This document shows, in pieces, positions 44,637 through 54,088 of a DNA stretch of 64,000 nucleotides. The DNA lies in contig NZ_JAQQKW010000003.1 of the NCBI RefSeq assembly GCF_028550395.1, positions 412,823 to 476,822 on the forward strand, in the 5' to 3' direction. Under the pieces are notes generated by a model that saw only the letters and a program-made list of their open reading frames with translations, was not told where the DNA came from and did not search any database. Numbering within the stretch: position 1 is the stretch's first letter; each line of letters begins with the position of its first letter. Origin of the DNA: Asticcacaulis currens (lineage in GTDB: Bacteria > Pseudomonadota > Alphaproteobacteria > Caulobacterales > Caulobacteraceae). The position numbers and the translations under genes were made by a program.

Positions 44637-46754
44637 ATGTCGCTCAACTCCATTCTCAATATCGGGTCCTCCGGCCTGATGACGGCGCAAAGCCAGTTGA
44701 GAGTCGTTTCGGACAATATTTCGAACGTCAACACACCGGGCTATATCCGCAAGATCGGCACCCAGCAGGCCAGCGTCCTGGGGTCTCAGGGGGCTGGCGT
44801 CATGTCCGGTCAGGTGCTGCTGGCCGCCGACAAATATCTGCAGCAGGCCTCCCTGCGCGCCTCGTCTTCTGCGTCGCAGGCCGAGGTCTTTCACGACCTG
44901 TTCGATCAGATTCAGTCGCAATTCGGGGACCTGACCGACAAGAACGGCCTGTTCAATCTGGGCGACAAGGCCCTGTCGGCGGCGGCGGCGGCGGGGGAAA
45001 GCCCGACCTCCAGCGCCTCGCGTCAGGAAATGCTGTCGGCGCTCGAAAGCTTTATGGATGAAGGCAAGCGCATCTCGCGCGAAATCCAGAATGCACGCGG
45101 CAATGCCGACAGCCGCATCGCCACGACGGTCAAGTCGATCAACGACCTGATCAAGAATATCTCGGACCTGAACCCGACCATTTCTCAGGCCAACATCAGC
45201 GGCAACGACGCCTCTGGCGCGCAGACCAAGCAGGCCGGCTATATTGACGAACTCTCGAAACTGATCGACGTCGAAGTCAGCACCAACAGCAATGGCGGCG
45301 TCACGGTGCGCACGGCCTCTGGCATGGTTCTGGCCGGAGATCAGCGCGCAACCCTCAGCTATCAGCCGACCAGCCCCGTCTCGGCGGCCACGACCTTCAA
45401 TCCGATCATCGTCACCGGGCCGAACGGCGAAAAGCGCGATTTTTCCGAGCATATCAAGACCGGCGAACTGCGTGGCCTGCTGGACGTGCGCGACAAGGAC
45501 TCCACCGCCGTCAATGCGCAGCTGGCCGAATACATGTCGGTCTATGCCGATCAGCTGAATGCCGCGCACAATGCGTCTTCATCGGTTCCGGCGGCCAGCT
45601 CCCTGACCGGCAAGGCAATGAACCAGACCCTGAGCGAAGCCCTGAACGGCTTTACGGGCAAAACGAATCTGGTGGCGCTCAATGCCAACGGTACAATCGC
45701 GCGCAAGGTGGAGCTGAACTTTTCTACCATGCAGATGTCGATTGACGGCGGTGCGCCCAGCGCCTTTACGGCAGGCAGTTTCCTGACCAGCGTCAATACG
45801 GCCTTGAGCGGCTACGGAACGGTCGGGTTTGCCAACGGCAAGCTGAGCGTCAACGGCACGGGCAGCTACGGCGTGGCCATTGCGGACGACCCCACCACGC
45901 CATCCTCAAAGACGGGGAAGGGTTTTTCGCACTTCTTCGGCATGAATGATCTGGTGCGTTCGGATACACCGATTGACTATGCGACGGGCCTGACCGCCAC
46001 CTCTGCCCACGGGTTCGACACGGGCAGCGTCAAGTTCACGGTGATGAACGGGGCCAGCGCCCGGGTTCAAAATCTGGAAATGACGTTCCCGGCGGGTGGC
46101 ACCATGACCGATCTGGTCAACACGCTGAACGATACGAGCAACGGACTGGGGCGCTATGGCACCTTCTCGCTCAGCCCCAACGGTGAACTGAGTTTCCGCG
46201 GGTTCGGCACGCCGGCCAACAGCCTGGGCATAACTGAGGATACGACCGCCCGTAACGGCACCGGCGCCTCCTTGAGCAGCATGTTCGGACTGGGCGGCAT
46301 GGCCAGCGAACGTACCGATGGCCTGAGTGTCGATCCCGTCATTCTGAACAATCTCGACCGGCTGTCTCTGGCGACGCTGAAGCTCGATGCAACCGCGCCG
46401 ACCCCGGCTCTGGTGGCGGGTGACGGCAGCGGCGGTCAACGTCTGTCGGCCATCGCCACCAAGAATGTCACCTTCAAGGCGGCCGGTGCCAATACAGGCG
46501 GCACTTCCACCCTGACGCGCTATGCCTCTGATCTGGCCGGGCAGGTGGGCACCATCGCCTCCACCGCCAAGTCGCGCATGGACGGGGCCGCCGCTCTGGC
46601 GTCGGAGGCTTCTTCGCGGCGCAGTGCCGCCGAAGGCGTCAATCTCGATGAAGAACTGATCAACCTGACGACCTACCAGCAGGCCTATTCGGCTTCCTCG
46701 CGCCTTATTCAGGCGGCGAAGGATATGTACGATACCCTGCTCAGAATGTTCTGA
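44637..46754 (+). CDS. flgK: Flagellar hook-filament junction protein FlgK (HAP1)
   Basis: The 705-residue first hook-associated protein. N-terminal rod-family motif ISNVNTPGYIRKIGTQQASV, the coiled region with SASQAEVFHDLFDQIQSQFG, and the C-terminal NLDEELINLTTYQQAYSASS helix with RLIQAAKDMYDTLLRMF. Full length; the D2/D3 insert is rich in Gly/Thr/Asn. It is divergent from fliK and followed by flgL 11 bp later. Confidence 0.95.
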   Translation: MSLNSILNIGSSGLMTAQSQLRVVSDNISNVNTPGYIRKIGTQQASVLGSQGAGVMSGQVLLAADKYLQQASLRASSSASQAEVFHDLFDQIQSQFGDLTDKNGLFNLGDKALSAAAAAGESPTSSASRQEMLSALESFMDEGKRISREIQNARGNADSRIATTVKSINDLIKNISDLNPTISQANISGNDASGAQTKQAGYIDELSKLIDVEVSTNSNGGVTVRTASGMVLAGDQRATLSYQPTSPVSAATTFNPIIVTGPNGEKRDFSEHIKTGELRGLLDVRDKDSTAVNAQLAEYMSVYADQLNAAHNASSSVPAASSLTGKAMNQTLSEALNGFTGKTNLVALNANGTIARKVELNFSTMQMSIDGGAPSAFTAGSFLTSVNTALSGYGTVGFANGKLSVNGTGSYGVAIADDPTTPSSKTGKGFSHFFGMNDLVRSDTPIDYATGLTATSAHGFDTGSVKFTVMNGASARVQNLEMTFPAGGTMTDLVNTLNDTSNGLGRYGTFSLSPNGELSFRGFGTPANSLGITEDTTARNGTGASLSSMFGLGGMASERTDGLSVDPVILNNLDRLSLATLKLDATAPTPALVAGDGSGGQRLSAIATKNVTFKAAGANTGGTSTLTRYASDLAGQVGTIASTAKSRMDGAAALASEASSRRSAAEGVNLDEELINLTTYQQAYSASSRLIQAAKDMYDTLLRMF

Positions 46755-46765
46755 GGTAAATAGAC

Positions 46766-47683
46766 ATGCGTATTTCAACCGGTCAGATGTGGGGCAACGC
46801 CCTGTCGAACCTCATGCAGGCGCAGGTCCGCAAGGACGAAGCCAATAACCAGGTATCGACACGAAAAGTGGCGACCGATTTCGGCGGCTTCGGACGGGGG
46901 GCCGAGGTCATCGCCGCCTATCAGTCATCGCTGGAGCGTATCACGGGTTATACAAAGATCGCACAGAGCGTATCCGACCGCCTCGACAGCCAGAATATCG
47001 CGCTGGAACGCGCCAGCGACGGTATCGCCACCGGCAAGGACGGCATTATGGATGCCATCGCCAGCAAGTCGCTCGATGGCCTAACCACGGTTCTGCAATC
47101 GAGCTATATGGCCTTTGCTGACGGCCTGAACTACAAACATCAGGGCACCTATCTGTTTGGTGGCGGCAATGAAACCGACGCCCCTCTGGCGGCGGAGACG
47201 CTGGCGGATCTGGCGACAACACCCGCTGCCGGTACCTTCAAGAACGGCAGCGTCAAGAAGGCCTCCAAAATCGACGGCACCACCACCCTGCAAACCGGTA
47301 TGCTGGCCAGCGATATCGGGGCCGAAGGCGTGTCGGTCTTCCGCGACCTGAAGACCTTTATCGACGCCAATGCGCCCATGCAGGGCAAGATGACCGACGC
47401 TCAGCAGACCGCGCTTCAGGCACTGGCCAATCGTCTTAACACCGCCTACAGTAATATGGTGGATCATACGTCGCTGAACGGTACGTTTCAGAACCGCGTC
47501 GAAAACACCATGAAGTCGCTCGAAGGACAGGAAAGCAGCCTGAACAAGCTGATCTCTGACAAGACGGACGTCAATCTGGCCGAAGCCTATACCAAGCTGG
47601 AACAGGCGGACCTGACGGTGCAGGCGGCGGCGCAGGTGGTGTCCAATCTGAAATCCGTATCCCTGCTCGACCTGCTTAGATAA
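46766..47683 (+). CDS. flgL: Flagellar hook-filament junction protein FlgL (HAP3)
   Basis: The 305-residue second junction protein, flagellin-like at both ends. N-terminal MRISTGQMWGNALSNLMQAQ and the C-terminal NLAEAYTKLEQADLTVQAAA-QVVSNLKSVSLLDLL helix. It is coexpressed with flgK. Confidence 0.93.
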   Translation: MRISTGQMWGNALSNLMQAQVRKDEANNQVSTRKVATDFGGFGRGAEVIAAYQSSLERITGYTKIAQSVSDRLDSQNIALERASDGIATGKDGIMDAIASKSLDGLTTVLQSSYMAFADGLNYKHQGTYLFGGGNETDAPLAAETLADLATTPAAGTFKNGSVKKASKIDGTTTLQTGMLASDIGAEGVSVFRDLKTFIDANAPMQGKMTDAQQTALQALANRLNTAYSNMVDHTSLNGTFQNRVENTMKSLEGQESSLNKLISDKTDVNLAEAYTKLEQADLTVQAAAQVVSNLKSVSLLDLLR

Positions 47684-48107
47684 TACCCAGGTCATACCCA
47701 CTTGGTATCACTCACCGGTTTGTGAATTTATCCACAAGGCGACGAGGTGTATTCTAGAGGCGTGGCTTGCCACATCAAAAGACCCCGCGCGGGGCCATCG
47801 CAATGTTGTGCCGTTCACGCTGAGACCTGAACGCCTTGAGATGAAAACCCGGGATGCCCTCCCGCCGGATCGTCGCCCCAAGGCTTTCGAGCGATGCCGG
47901 AACCGCCCATTCGGGATGAAAACAAAAAGGCCCCGTCTTCCGACGGGGCCTTCTGTTATACATCCCAAGTTTGACGGGCAAGAGGGACCTTACGAGCCGA
48001 AGAGGGAGATACAGTGGTCGGGGCTTAAGAGGCTACTGAGCGGTTATTTAACGAATACGTCGGCTGCCCCCTACTCTTTTGCGCCCAAAAGCCTTATTTA
48101 GCGCCTC
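47684..48107. other. Gene-poor gap downstream of flgL with a strong hairpin
   Basis: About 420 bp; small frames here have poor coding character. A perfect 9-bp hairpin, GGCCCCGTC/GACGGGGCC with loop TTCC, lies at 47929-47950. On the plus strand the tail is TTCTGTTAT; on the minus strand it is TTTTTGTTTT. It may end flgKL or an unseen transcript. Smaller hairpins are at 47760-47795 (GTGGCTTGCCAC and CCCCGCGCGGGG). Confidence 0.45.
47929..47950. terminator. Strong bidirectional-type terminator hairpin
   Basis: GGCCCCGTC TTCC GACGGGGCC. The better T-run is on the minus strand, where no gene is known upstream. On the plus strand it lies about 245 bp after flgL. Confidence 0.65.
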
Positions 48108-49316
48108 ATGACCGCCTCTGTACCCGCCTGCCCTGTACCTGTATTTGATACCGCCGATCTGGGCGAGGCGATTTCGCGCGTCCGTGACAGCGTCAGCCTG
48201 CCGCCAGGGGCGCGGGTCGTGGCCGCCATGTCGGGGGGCGTGGACTCTTCGGTCGCCGCCGCCCTCCTGCACGCCGCCGGCTATGAGGTGATCGGTGTCA
48301 CGCTTCAGCTTTACGACCACGGTCAGGCACTGAAAAAGACAGGGGCGTGCTGTGCCGGGCAGGATATTCATGACGCCCGCATCGCCGCCGAAAAGATCGG
48401 CATTGCCCACTATGTGCTGGACTATGAGAGCCGCTTCAAGGACTCGGTGATCGAGGAGTTTGCCGACTCTTATCTGCGTGGCGAAACCCCGGTACCTTGC
48501 ATCCGCTGCAACCAGACGGTCAAGTTCCGCGACCTGCTGGACGTCGCGCGCGATCTGGGGGCCGAGGCCATGGCCACCGGCCACTATGTCGAACGCCGCG
48601 ATACGGGCAACCGCGCCGAACTGCGCCGTGCGGTCGATCGCAACCGCGACCAGTCCTATTTTCTGTTCGCTACCACGCGTGAACAACTCAACTTTCTGCG
48701 CTTTCCGCTGGCCGACATCCCCAAGCCGCAGGTGCGCGACATTGCGCGTCAGATGGGGCTTAATGTCGCCGCCAAGCCGGATTCGCAGGACATCTGCTTT
48801 GTGCCCGAAGGTAAGTACACCACTCTGATCGACCGGCTGCGTCCGCAAGGCCGCGAAGCAGGTGACATCGTCCATCTCGACGGGCGGGTGCTGGGCCGGC
48901 ATCAAGGGATTACCGGCTACACGATTGGTCAGCGGCGCGGCCTGAATATCGCCGTGGGCGAGCCCCTATTCGTGGTCAAGCTCGATGCCGGGACGCGCCG
49001 TGTCATCGTCGGGCAGCGTGAAGCGCTGAACACGGCTGCCCTGGTCATGAAGGAAACCAACTGGCTGGGTGATCACGAGACGCTGGAAAAGGCTGCGGCC
49101 GATAATCTGCCGGTTCTGGCCCGTGTACGCTCAACCCGTCCCCCCGTCCCGGCGCGGCTCAATCTGCGTGACGGTCAGGTGGAGGTGGTGTTTGATGCTT
49201 CGGAAGAAGGCGTCGCCCCCGGTCAGGCGTGTGTCCTCTATGATCCGACGGACGAGGACCGCGTGCTGGGCGGCGGGTTTATCGAGCGCACCCGCGCCGT
49301 AGAGTTTGCGGTGTAG
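48108..49316 (+). CDS. mnmA: tRNA-specific 2-thiouridylase MnmA
   Basis: Thiolates U34 of tRNA-Glu, -Gln and -Lys. The 402-residue protein has the N-type ATP pyrophosphatase P-loop [16 protein letters not shown], the catalytic cysteine in [10 protein letters not shown], and the second in [16 protein letters not shown]-terminal beta domains follow. Family length is normally about 360-380; extra residues are at the N-terminus. The ATG at 48108 has no strong SD. A REP-like repeat lies downstream. Confidence 0.94.
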   Translation: MTASVPACPVPVFDTADLGEAISRVRDSVSLPPGARVVAAMSGGVDSSVAAALLHAAGYEVIGVTLQLYDHGQALKKTGACCAGQDIHDARIAAEKIGIAHYVLDYESRFKDSVIEEFADSYLRGETPVPCIRCNQTVKFRDLLDVARDLGAEAMATGHYVERRDTGNRAELRRAVDRNRDQSYFLFATTREQLNFLRFPLADIPKPQVRDIARQMGLNVAAKPDSQDICFVPEGKYTTLIDRLRPQGREAGDIVHLDGRVLGRHQGITGYTIGQRRGLNIAVGEPLFVVKLDAGTRRVIVGQREALNTAALVMKETNWLGDHETLEKAAADNLPVLARVRSTRPPVPARLNLRDGQVEVVFDASEEGVAPGQACVLYDPTDEDRVLGGGFIERTRAVEFAV

Positions 49317-49367
49317 AACGGACTTCGTTCAGATTGAACCGAAATCCCGCTCTAACCTTTGGATTGT

Positions 49368-49415
49368 CGCGCCTTTGATTCCGAAAACCGTTGCACACTT
49401 TTCGGAATGCACTCT
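49368..49415. repeat. REP-like intergenic element, copy C
   Basis: GCGCCTTTGATTCCGAAAACC then GTTGCACACTTTTCGGAATGCACTC. The arms ATTCCGAAAA/TTTTCGGAAT are a perfect 10-bp match, so it can fold as a hairpin. Between mnmA and the HxlR gene (convergent), where it could also act as a terminator. Confidence 0.6.
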
Positions 49416-49917
49416 AATCGACAGCGATGCCTTTGCGGATATAGAGTTCCGACAGGCTCATGCCCCTGCCGTCCTCGCGCGCCTTCAGAACGCTGTGTTC
49501 GCCGATCATCTCACCACAGGCTTCGCAGCGGGGCTTGGTGGTGAAAATCCCGGCGCAATCATCGTGCACAAGCTCGAAAAAGGGACCGTCATCCGCGTCA
49601 TAGACATGCTCACGTCCCCAGCCGTAGAGGGACACCAGAACGCCCTTGAGGCTGCGCCCCTTTTCGGTCAGCAGATATTCATGACGCAAAGGCCGTTCCG
49701 AATAGGGCACGGCCTGCATCAGGCCCAGCGCCACCAGACGCTTCAGTCGCGCCGCCAGCACGTTGCGCGCCACGCCCAGACTTTTTTGCCATTGCTCGAA
49801 CCGACTATGCCCCAGAAAGGCATTGCGCACGATGAGCAGGGTCCACGGTTCTCCGACGATATCCACTGCCGCCGCAATGGCGCATCTTTCACCGGAATAG
49901 TCAGCCGAACGTCCCAT
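49414..49917 (-). CDS. HxlR family transcriptional regulator
   Basis: A winged-helix regulator of about 167 residues: CAIAAAVDIVGEPWTLLIVR, FLGHSRFEQWQKSLGVARNV, LAARLKRLVALGLMQAVPYS and the YLLTEKGRSLKGVLVSLYGW wing/dimer helix, all typical of HxlR. The C-terminus has a small CEACG cluster that might bind a metal. Target genes are unknown. The ATG at 49917 opens the domain directly. Confidence 0.9.
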   Translation of the reverse strand: MGRSADYSGERCAIAAAVDIVGEPWTLLIVRNAFLGHSRFEQWQKSLGVARNVLAARLKRLVALGLMQAVPYSERPLRHEYLLTEKGRSLKGVLVSLYGWGREHVYDADDGPFFELVHDDCAGIFTTKPRCEACGEMIGEHSVLKAREDGRGMSLSELYIRKGIAVD

Positions 49918-50103
49918 ATATGTGTCTTTTCTTCTGCGCGGCGTCAGCAAAGACGTCGCCACACCCCGGCCCAAGGCTTAAGGACAGTGGGTTGATGAAA
50001 ACCTAAAATTTAGGACTAATACAGGCCTGAGAATGCGATTAAGTCTAAAAAACGGGACTATCTCAGCGGCACCGGTATCTATTCACCAGTGCATTGTTTT
50101 TCC

Positions 50104-50583
50104 TTACGGATTAAACGCAAACAGGGTCGCCACGGCGCGGCTGAGGCGCACCTCGTCGCTGTGGACAAAGTCCTGATCGAAGGCCTGCCCGTTCCAGTGC
50201 ACCAATACCGTCACGCCGTCGTCCAGAGACAGGATCAAACCGTCAGTATGCGTTTCTATATCGGCGTTGCAATGGTCGGAGAAGCTGCCGCAATCGACCT
50301 GATAGGTGGCCGCCGGTGCGCGCTGCACCTGCGCCGCCAGACGCGCATCAAGGCTGATGACCTTGACCTCTTCGCCACGCCCCAGACGCATATAGACCGC
50401 CTGACGATCCCCGTCTTCGGCGCTGAAGACCACATCGTCGATACGTCCGTCACCGTCGAAATCGCCTTTGAGTGAGGCCGACAGCCCGCTGAACGGGGCC
50501 TTGGAGACATCAGCACGCAGATCGGCGGCACCTGCCGTGCCCGCCAACATCATACCTACTACCGCTGCCACCAGTGCCCGCAT
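50104..50583 (-). CDS. Secreted hypothetical protein with Asp-rich (FG-GAP-like) segment
   Basis: About 159 residues. The signal peptide (MRALVAAVVGMMLAGTAGAA) starts at ATG 50583, which has GGAG upstream; an ATG at 50598 is also possible. The mature part has GDFDGDGRIDDVVF, a calcium-binding-like Dx(D/N)xDG motif as in FG-GAP/VCBS repeats, and a Cys pair (DCGSFSDHC). Probably periplasmic. Family otherwise unknown. Confidence 0.7.
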   Translation of the reverse strand: MRALVAAVVGMMLAGTAGAADLRADVSKAPFSGLSASLKGDFDGDGRIDDVVFSAEDGDRQAVYMRLGRGEEVKVISLDARLAAQVQRAPAATYQVDCGSFSDHCNADIETHTDGLILSLDDGVTVLVHWNGQAFDQDFVHSDEVRLSRAVATLFAFNP

Positions 50584-50817
50584 TCGTCGTCTCCGCATCC
50601 GTGCAGCGCTGTTATCCCGTATGTGTACAGGAAGGGGCTGCTCATCCTGACTATAAGCAGGATCGGTGCCAACCACTGCCACAAAGGTTAACGGCGGTAA
50701 AGCGCTTTCGTTAACCAATCAGGTGATTGAGAGGATTAGATTTTTCGCTTATTTGGCGTAACACGGTTAACGCTTTGTGTGCCTTATAGACACATCTTTT
50801 GTATTCTTCGGCTGAAT

Positions 50818-52080
50818 TTACGGCTTGAGCGCGATTTCGCCGATGACCACCGGAGCCGGGACGTCGCGGCGGATATTGCCTTTGTCGTCAAATTCCGACC
50901 ACTGACTTCGGGCTACAAACACAAAACGGTCCCCGATCACCTGACCGCCGGTCGGTTCTTCAAGATCGGGATGGCCGCGTAGCAGGACCTCGGCCTTTTC
51001 CACCGCGCTCCAGTCAGGATTCATACGCAGGCGCAGGATACGGTTCGGTTTGAAGCCGTTTTGCACAGCGATCAGGTCGTTGCCATAGCGGTAAAGGCCG
51101 TCGATCCCCAGGAGCACTGTCTCTTCTGGGGCCTTCAGCCGCGTCAGCGCCCCCTTGGCCAGATCGACGCGATAAAGTCCCGACGCATAGTCAGAGACGA
51201 TCAGAACGCTGGCCTCGGCATTTTCGCTCAGGCCCTGCGGCGAACCGAGATAGCCTTCGGGGATCAGCACCTGCAACCTGCCCTGATAGCCGGTCAGGCG
51301 AAGCACCTCCCCTGTATTGCCGTCGGAAACATAGAGGTCTTCCTTGCCAGCATACAGGTCGGCCAGACGCCGATCGGGCCGCTTGTCTTCGAACTGCGCC
51401 AGTATCTTGCCGGTGGCCAGATCGACCTTGACCAGCTTGGAGGCGATTTTGGCATCCGGCGCATAGCCCACGGTCTGACGCGACGCCGCCGTAGAGGCCC
51501 ACAGTACGCCGTCTTTCACCGCAATGGCATTAGCGGCGACCCCGGCGCGCAGCGACAGGCGCTTGGCTACGCCGGCTTCGCTGAGCGGCCCCACCACACC
51601 GTTGCGCAGGCTGGTGGCCAGAAGCGCGCCGTCGGGCAACGCCGCTACCCCTTCGATCAGGTTGAGACCTGAGAGACGATTGAGTGTCTTCAAACTACCT
51701 ACACGGGCGGTATTGGTGGCCTGAAGCGACTCCAGATCGGCGTCCCAGAGGGTATTGAATTCCGGATAGCGACTGAGATCGAGAACGAGACCCCGCTTCA
51801 GATAGTCAATCAGCGCCGCCCGCGCCGCCGGCTGGCGCTTCAGTTCCAGTGCCGTTTGCGCCTTCAGCAGCAACACCGAAGGCGAATCCGGCAGGATGTC
51901 CCCGGCCTGACTGAGGCGATCAAGGGCGGTCTGGCGGTCGTTCTTCTGCAAGGCGGCCATCCCCTCCGCCCGCAGGGCATGAAAACGGCCAAGGTCAGAA
52001 GCAGGGTCAATTTTCTGAGCGGCCACAGGGGTAGCCAATACCGCCACCAGCCACGCCAGCGCGATCAGGGAAGTCTTCAT
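50818..52080 (-). CDS. Secreted protein with TPR-like N-terminus and beta-propeller-like C-terminus
   Basis: A 420-residue protein with a Sec signal peptide (cleavage after TPVAA near residue 21). Residues about 30-100 form TPR-like helices (MAALQKNDRQTALDRLSQAG), and residues 130-420 look like an SMP-30/NHL-type six-bladed propeller with repeated strand patterns such as LPDGALLATSLRNG and GKEDLYVSDGNTGEVLRL. Periplasmic; catalytic role unknown. No operon partner. Confidence 0.72.
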   Translation of the reverse strand: MKTSLIALAWLVAVLATPVAAQKIDPASDLGRFHALRAEGMAALQKNDRQTALDRLSQAGDILPDSPSVLLLKAQTALELKRQPAARAALIDYLKRGLVLDLSRYPEFNTLWDADLESLQATNTARVGSLKTLNRLSGLNLIEGVAALPDGALLATSLRNGVVGPLSEAGVAKRLSLRAGVAANAIAVKDGVLWASTAASRQTVGYAPDAKIASKLVKVDLATGKILAQFEDKRPDRRLADLYAGKEDLYVSDGNTGEVLRLTGYQGRLQVLIPEGYLGSPQGLSENAEASVLIVSDYASGLYRVDLAKGALTRLKAPEETVLLGIDGLYRYGNDLIAVQNGFKPNRILRLRMNPDWSAVEKAEVLLRGHPDLEEPTGGQVIGDRFVFVARSQWSEFDDKGNIRRDVPAPVVIGEIALKP

Positions 52081-52114
52081 CCAGTCTCTCTCGTCAGTGC
52101 GCCCCTACCGGAAC

Positions 52115-52606
52115 CTAGCCTTCTGCACCGGGGACGACAAGTTTCAACGGTAGGGCGGTAGTCGTTTTCACCGAGCGGATGACGATACGACTTTCTATGG
52201 CGGAAACGAGGTCGGACGCCAATAATTTGTCGCGCATGAAGTCGTCATAGGCGTGCATGTCGCGCGTCACGATGCGCAGCATATAGTCTTCGCGCCCCGT
52301 CACCGTGGCACAGGAGACGATTTCCGGCCATTCCGCCAGCCGCGCTTCAAAGGCTTCGAGATTTTCGCGCGACGGCAGGGAAAGCTTCACTGCCGCATAG
52401 ACCTCAAACCCGAGCCCCAGTTGATCGGGTTCCAGCAGCGTCACCCGTTTGCGGATAACCCCGATGTCTTCCAGCCGTTTCAGACGCCGCCAGCAGGGGG
52501 AGGGCGACAGATTGACCTTCTCGGCGATTTCGGCCACCGACAGGTTGGCATCTTCCTGCACCAAGGTCAGTATCCGCGCATCCAGTTCGTCGATATCAGC
52601 GGACAC
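52115..52606 (-). CDS. Lrp/AsnC family transcriptional regulator
   Basis: About 163 residues: HTH DELDARILTLVQEDANLSVAE followed by KVNLSPSPCWRRLKRLEDIG, then the RAM ligand domain (AEWPEIVSCATVTGREDYML). The probable start is the GTG at 52606, with GAGGGGGC upstream; an ATG at 52657 is the alternative. It is divergent from the glycosyltransferase gene and may control it, as Lrp proteins often control neighbours. Ligand unknown. Confidence 0.9.
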   Translation of the reverse strand: MSADIDELDARILTLVQEDANLSVAEIAEKVNLSPSPCWRRLKRLEDIGVIRKRVTLLEPDQLGLGFEVYAAVKLSLPSRENLEAFEARLAEWPEIVSCATVTGREDYMLRIVTRDMHAYDDFMRDKLLASDLVSAIESRIVIRSVKTTTALPLKLVVPGAEG

Positions 52607-52783
52607 CTTTGCCCCCTCGCCTGCATTTTGTGAAAAGTCATTTCCATAAAAGCGCATTCCGCAAAAAAATCCACCCTTAATCCGTCGGCTGAACGTCTGT
52701 CCGACGAGAAAACCGGGACTTTCGGGTGTGAGGCCTTTTCGTGGCACACGCACCGGAGTACACCGGTACAAAGGGAGCGGCTG

Positions 52784-53812
52784 ATGCGTATTGTCAATCT
52801 GATGCTGGCCAAGGGACGCGGCGGGCTGGAAAGCATGGCCGTGCGCTATCACGAGGCGCTGGTGGCCGAAGGCTTTGAGGTGATGAGCATCGGTCACGCC
52901 AAGGGCCTGCTGGCGGAAAAGGTCAAACCCGAACAGTTCGCCCGCCTCAACAGCGGCTTTACCGGTGACCCGCTGGCGGCCTTGACCCTAGGAAGGCTGG
53001 CCAAACGCTTCAAGGCCGATCTGATCATCGCCCACGGCAATCGCGCCATCGCTCTGGCGGGGCACGCGCTGGCGGGATGGGGTGGCCGGACGCTGGGGGT
53101 GGTGCACAATTTCCGTTTCAAGCCGGGCCTGACCAAACTGCGCGCCGCCATCGCCGTGTCGCCCGCGGTTCAGGCCGCCATTACCGCCCGTTATCCACGT
53201 CTTGAGACCCATCTACTGGAAAACTTCACGCCTCTGGTGATGCACCCGGTCAAGACCTTCCCGCTTGACGCACCACGCATTGGCTCGCTGGGGCGGCTGC
53301 ATGTCAACAAAGGCTTTGACGTGCTGATCCGCGCCGCCGGTCTTCTGCGTGACCGCGGTACCGAGGTATCGCTGCTCATTGCCGGAGACGGCCCGGAAAA
53401 GGCCGCGCTGGAAGCGCTGATCGGCGAACTGAAAGTGCAGGACCGCGTGACTCTGGCCGGCTGGATCGAACCGCCGCACGACTTTCTGGCGTCGCTGGAT
53501 CTGTTCGTCCTCTCGTCGCGCGTTGAGCCCTTCGGACTGGTGGTGGCCGAAGCCATGGCCGCTGGCGTTCCCATCGTCTCCACCCGCATCGACGGGCCGC
53601 GCCATATCCTTCAGGACGGCGAACTAGCCACCCTGATCCCGCCCGAAGACCCGCAGGCTCTGGCTGGCGCCCTTGAGGCTATTATGAATGACTGGCCGCC
53701 CGTGCTCGACCGCGCCTGCCACGCGCAGGCCCACGCGCTGGAAACCTACGGCCTGATCGCTGGTCAAACGCGCCTCAAAAGCCTTATCAACCAGTTTGAG
53801 CCGGAAAACTGA
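52784..53812 (+). CDS. Family 4 glycosyltransferase
   Basis: A 342-residue cytosolic GT-B-fold enzyme that transfers a sugar from a nucleotide donor. Visible marks: the N-terminal LAKGRGGLESMAVRYHEAL acceptor-domain loop and the C-terminal GT4 donor signature EPFGLVVAEAMAAGVPIVST preceded by LLIAGDGPEKAALEAL. Probably part of envelope polysaccharide or LPS synthesis, but no partner genes are near. Confidence 0.9.
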   Translation: MRIVNLMLAKGRGGLESMAVRYHEALVAEGFEVMSIGHAKGLLAEKVKPEQFARLNSGFTGDPLAALTLGRLAKRFKADLIIAHGNRAIALAGHALAGWGGRTLGVVHNFRFKPGLTKLRAAIAVSPAVQAAITARYPRLETHLLENFTPLVMHPVKTFPLDAPRIGSLGRLHVNKGFDVLIRAAGLLRDRGTEVSLLIAGDGPEKAALEALIGELKVQDRVTLAGWIEPPHDFLASLDLFVLSSRVEPFGLVVAEAMAAGVPIVSTRIDGPRHILQDGELATLIPPEDPQALAGALEAIMNDWPPVLDRACHAQAHALETYGLIAGQTRLKSLINQFEPEN

Positions 53813-53900
53813 AAAAGCGCACTTGAACCCCCGGCTCAATTTGGATATAGCGGGCGCCTTCCTAAGGCGTGGACCTTTGTCCGCCTGAGGAAACCCGGCT

Positions 53901-53977
53901 GGTTGGGTAGCTCAGATGGTTAGAGCGGCGGATTCATAACCCGCAGGTCGGCGGTTCGATCCCGCCTCCAACCACCA
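53901..53977 (+). tRNA. tRNA-Met (CAT, elongator type)
   Basis: A 77-nt cloverleaf: acceptor GGTTGGG pairing with TCCAACC plus ACCA, anticodon loop TTCATAA with CAT, T-arm GGCGGTTCGATCCCGCC. The fully paired acceptor distinguishes it from the initiator. A CAT anticodon could also belong to tRNA-Ile2 (lysidine); similarity to alphaproteobacterial elongator Met favours Met. The CCA is encoded. Confidence 0.9.
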
Positions 53978-54088
53978 CCTCTCCTTCAAAAATCCTTGTT
54001 TCCCCCCGCACCCTGCCGTGTCACGGGGTAGCTATCATACTGAATGTGATGTAACTACCCGTTCCCCTTTGCGCCTCTTGATTTTCAG

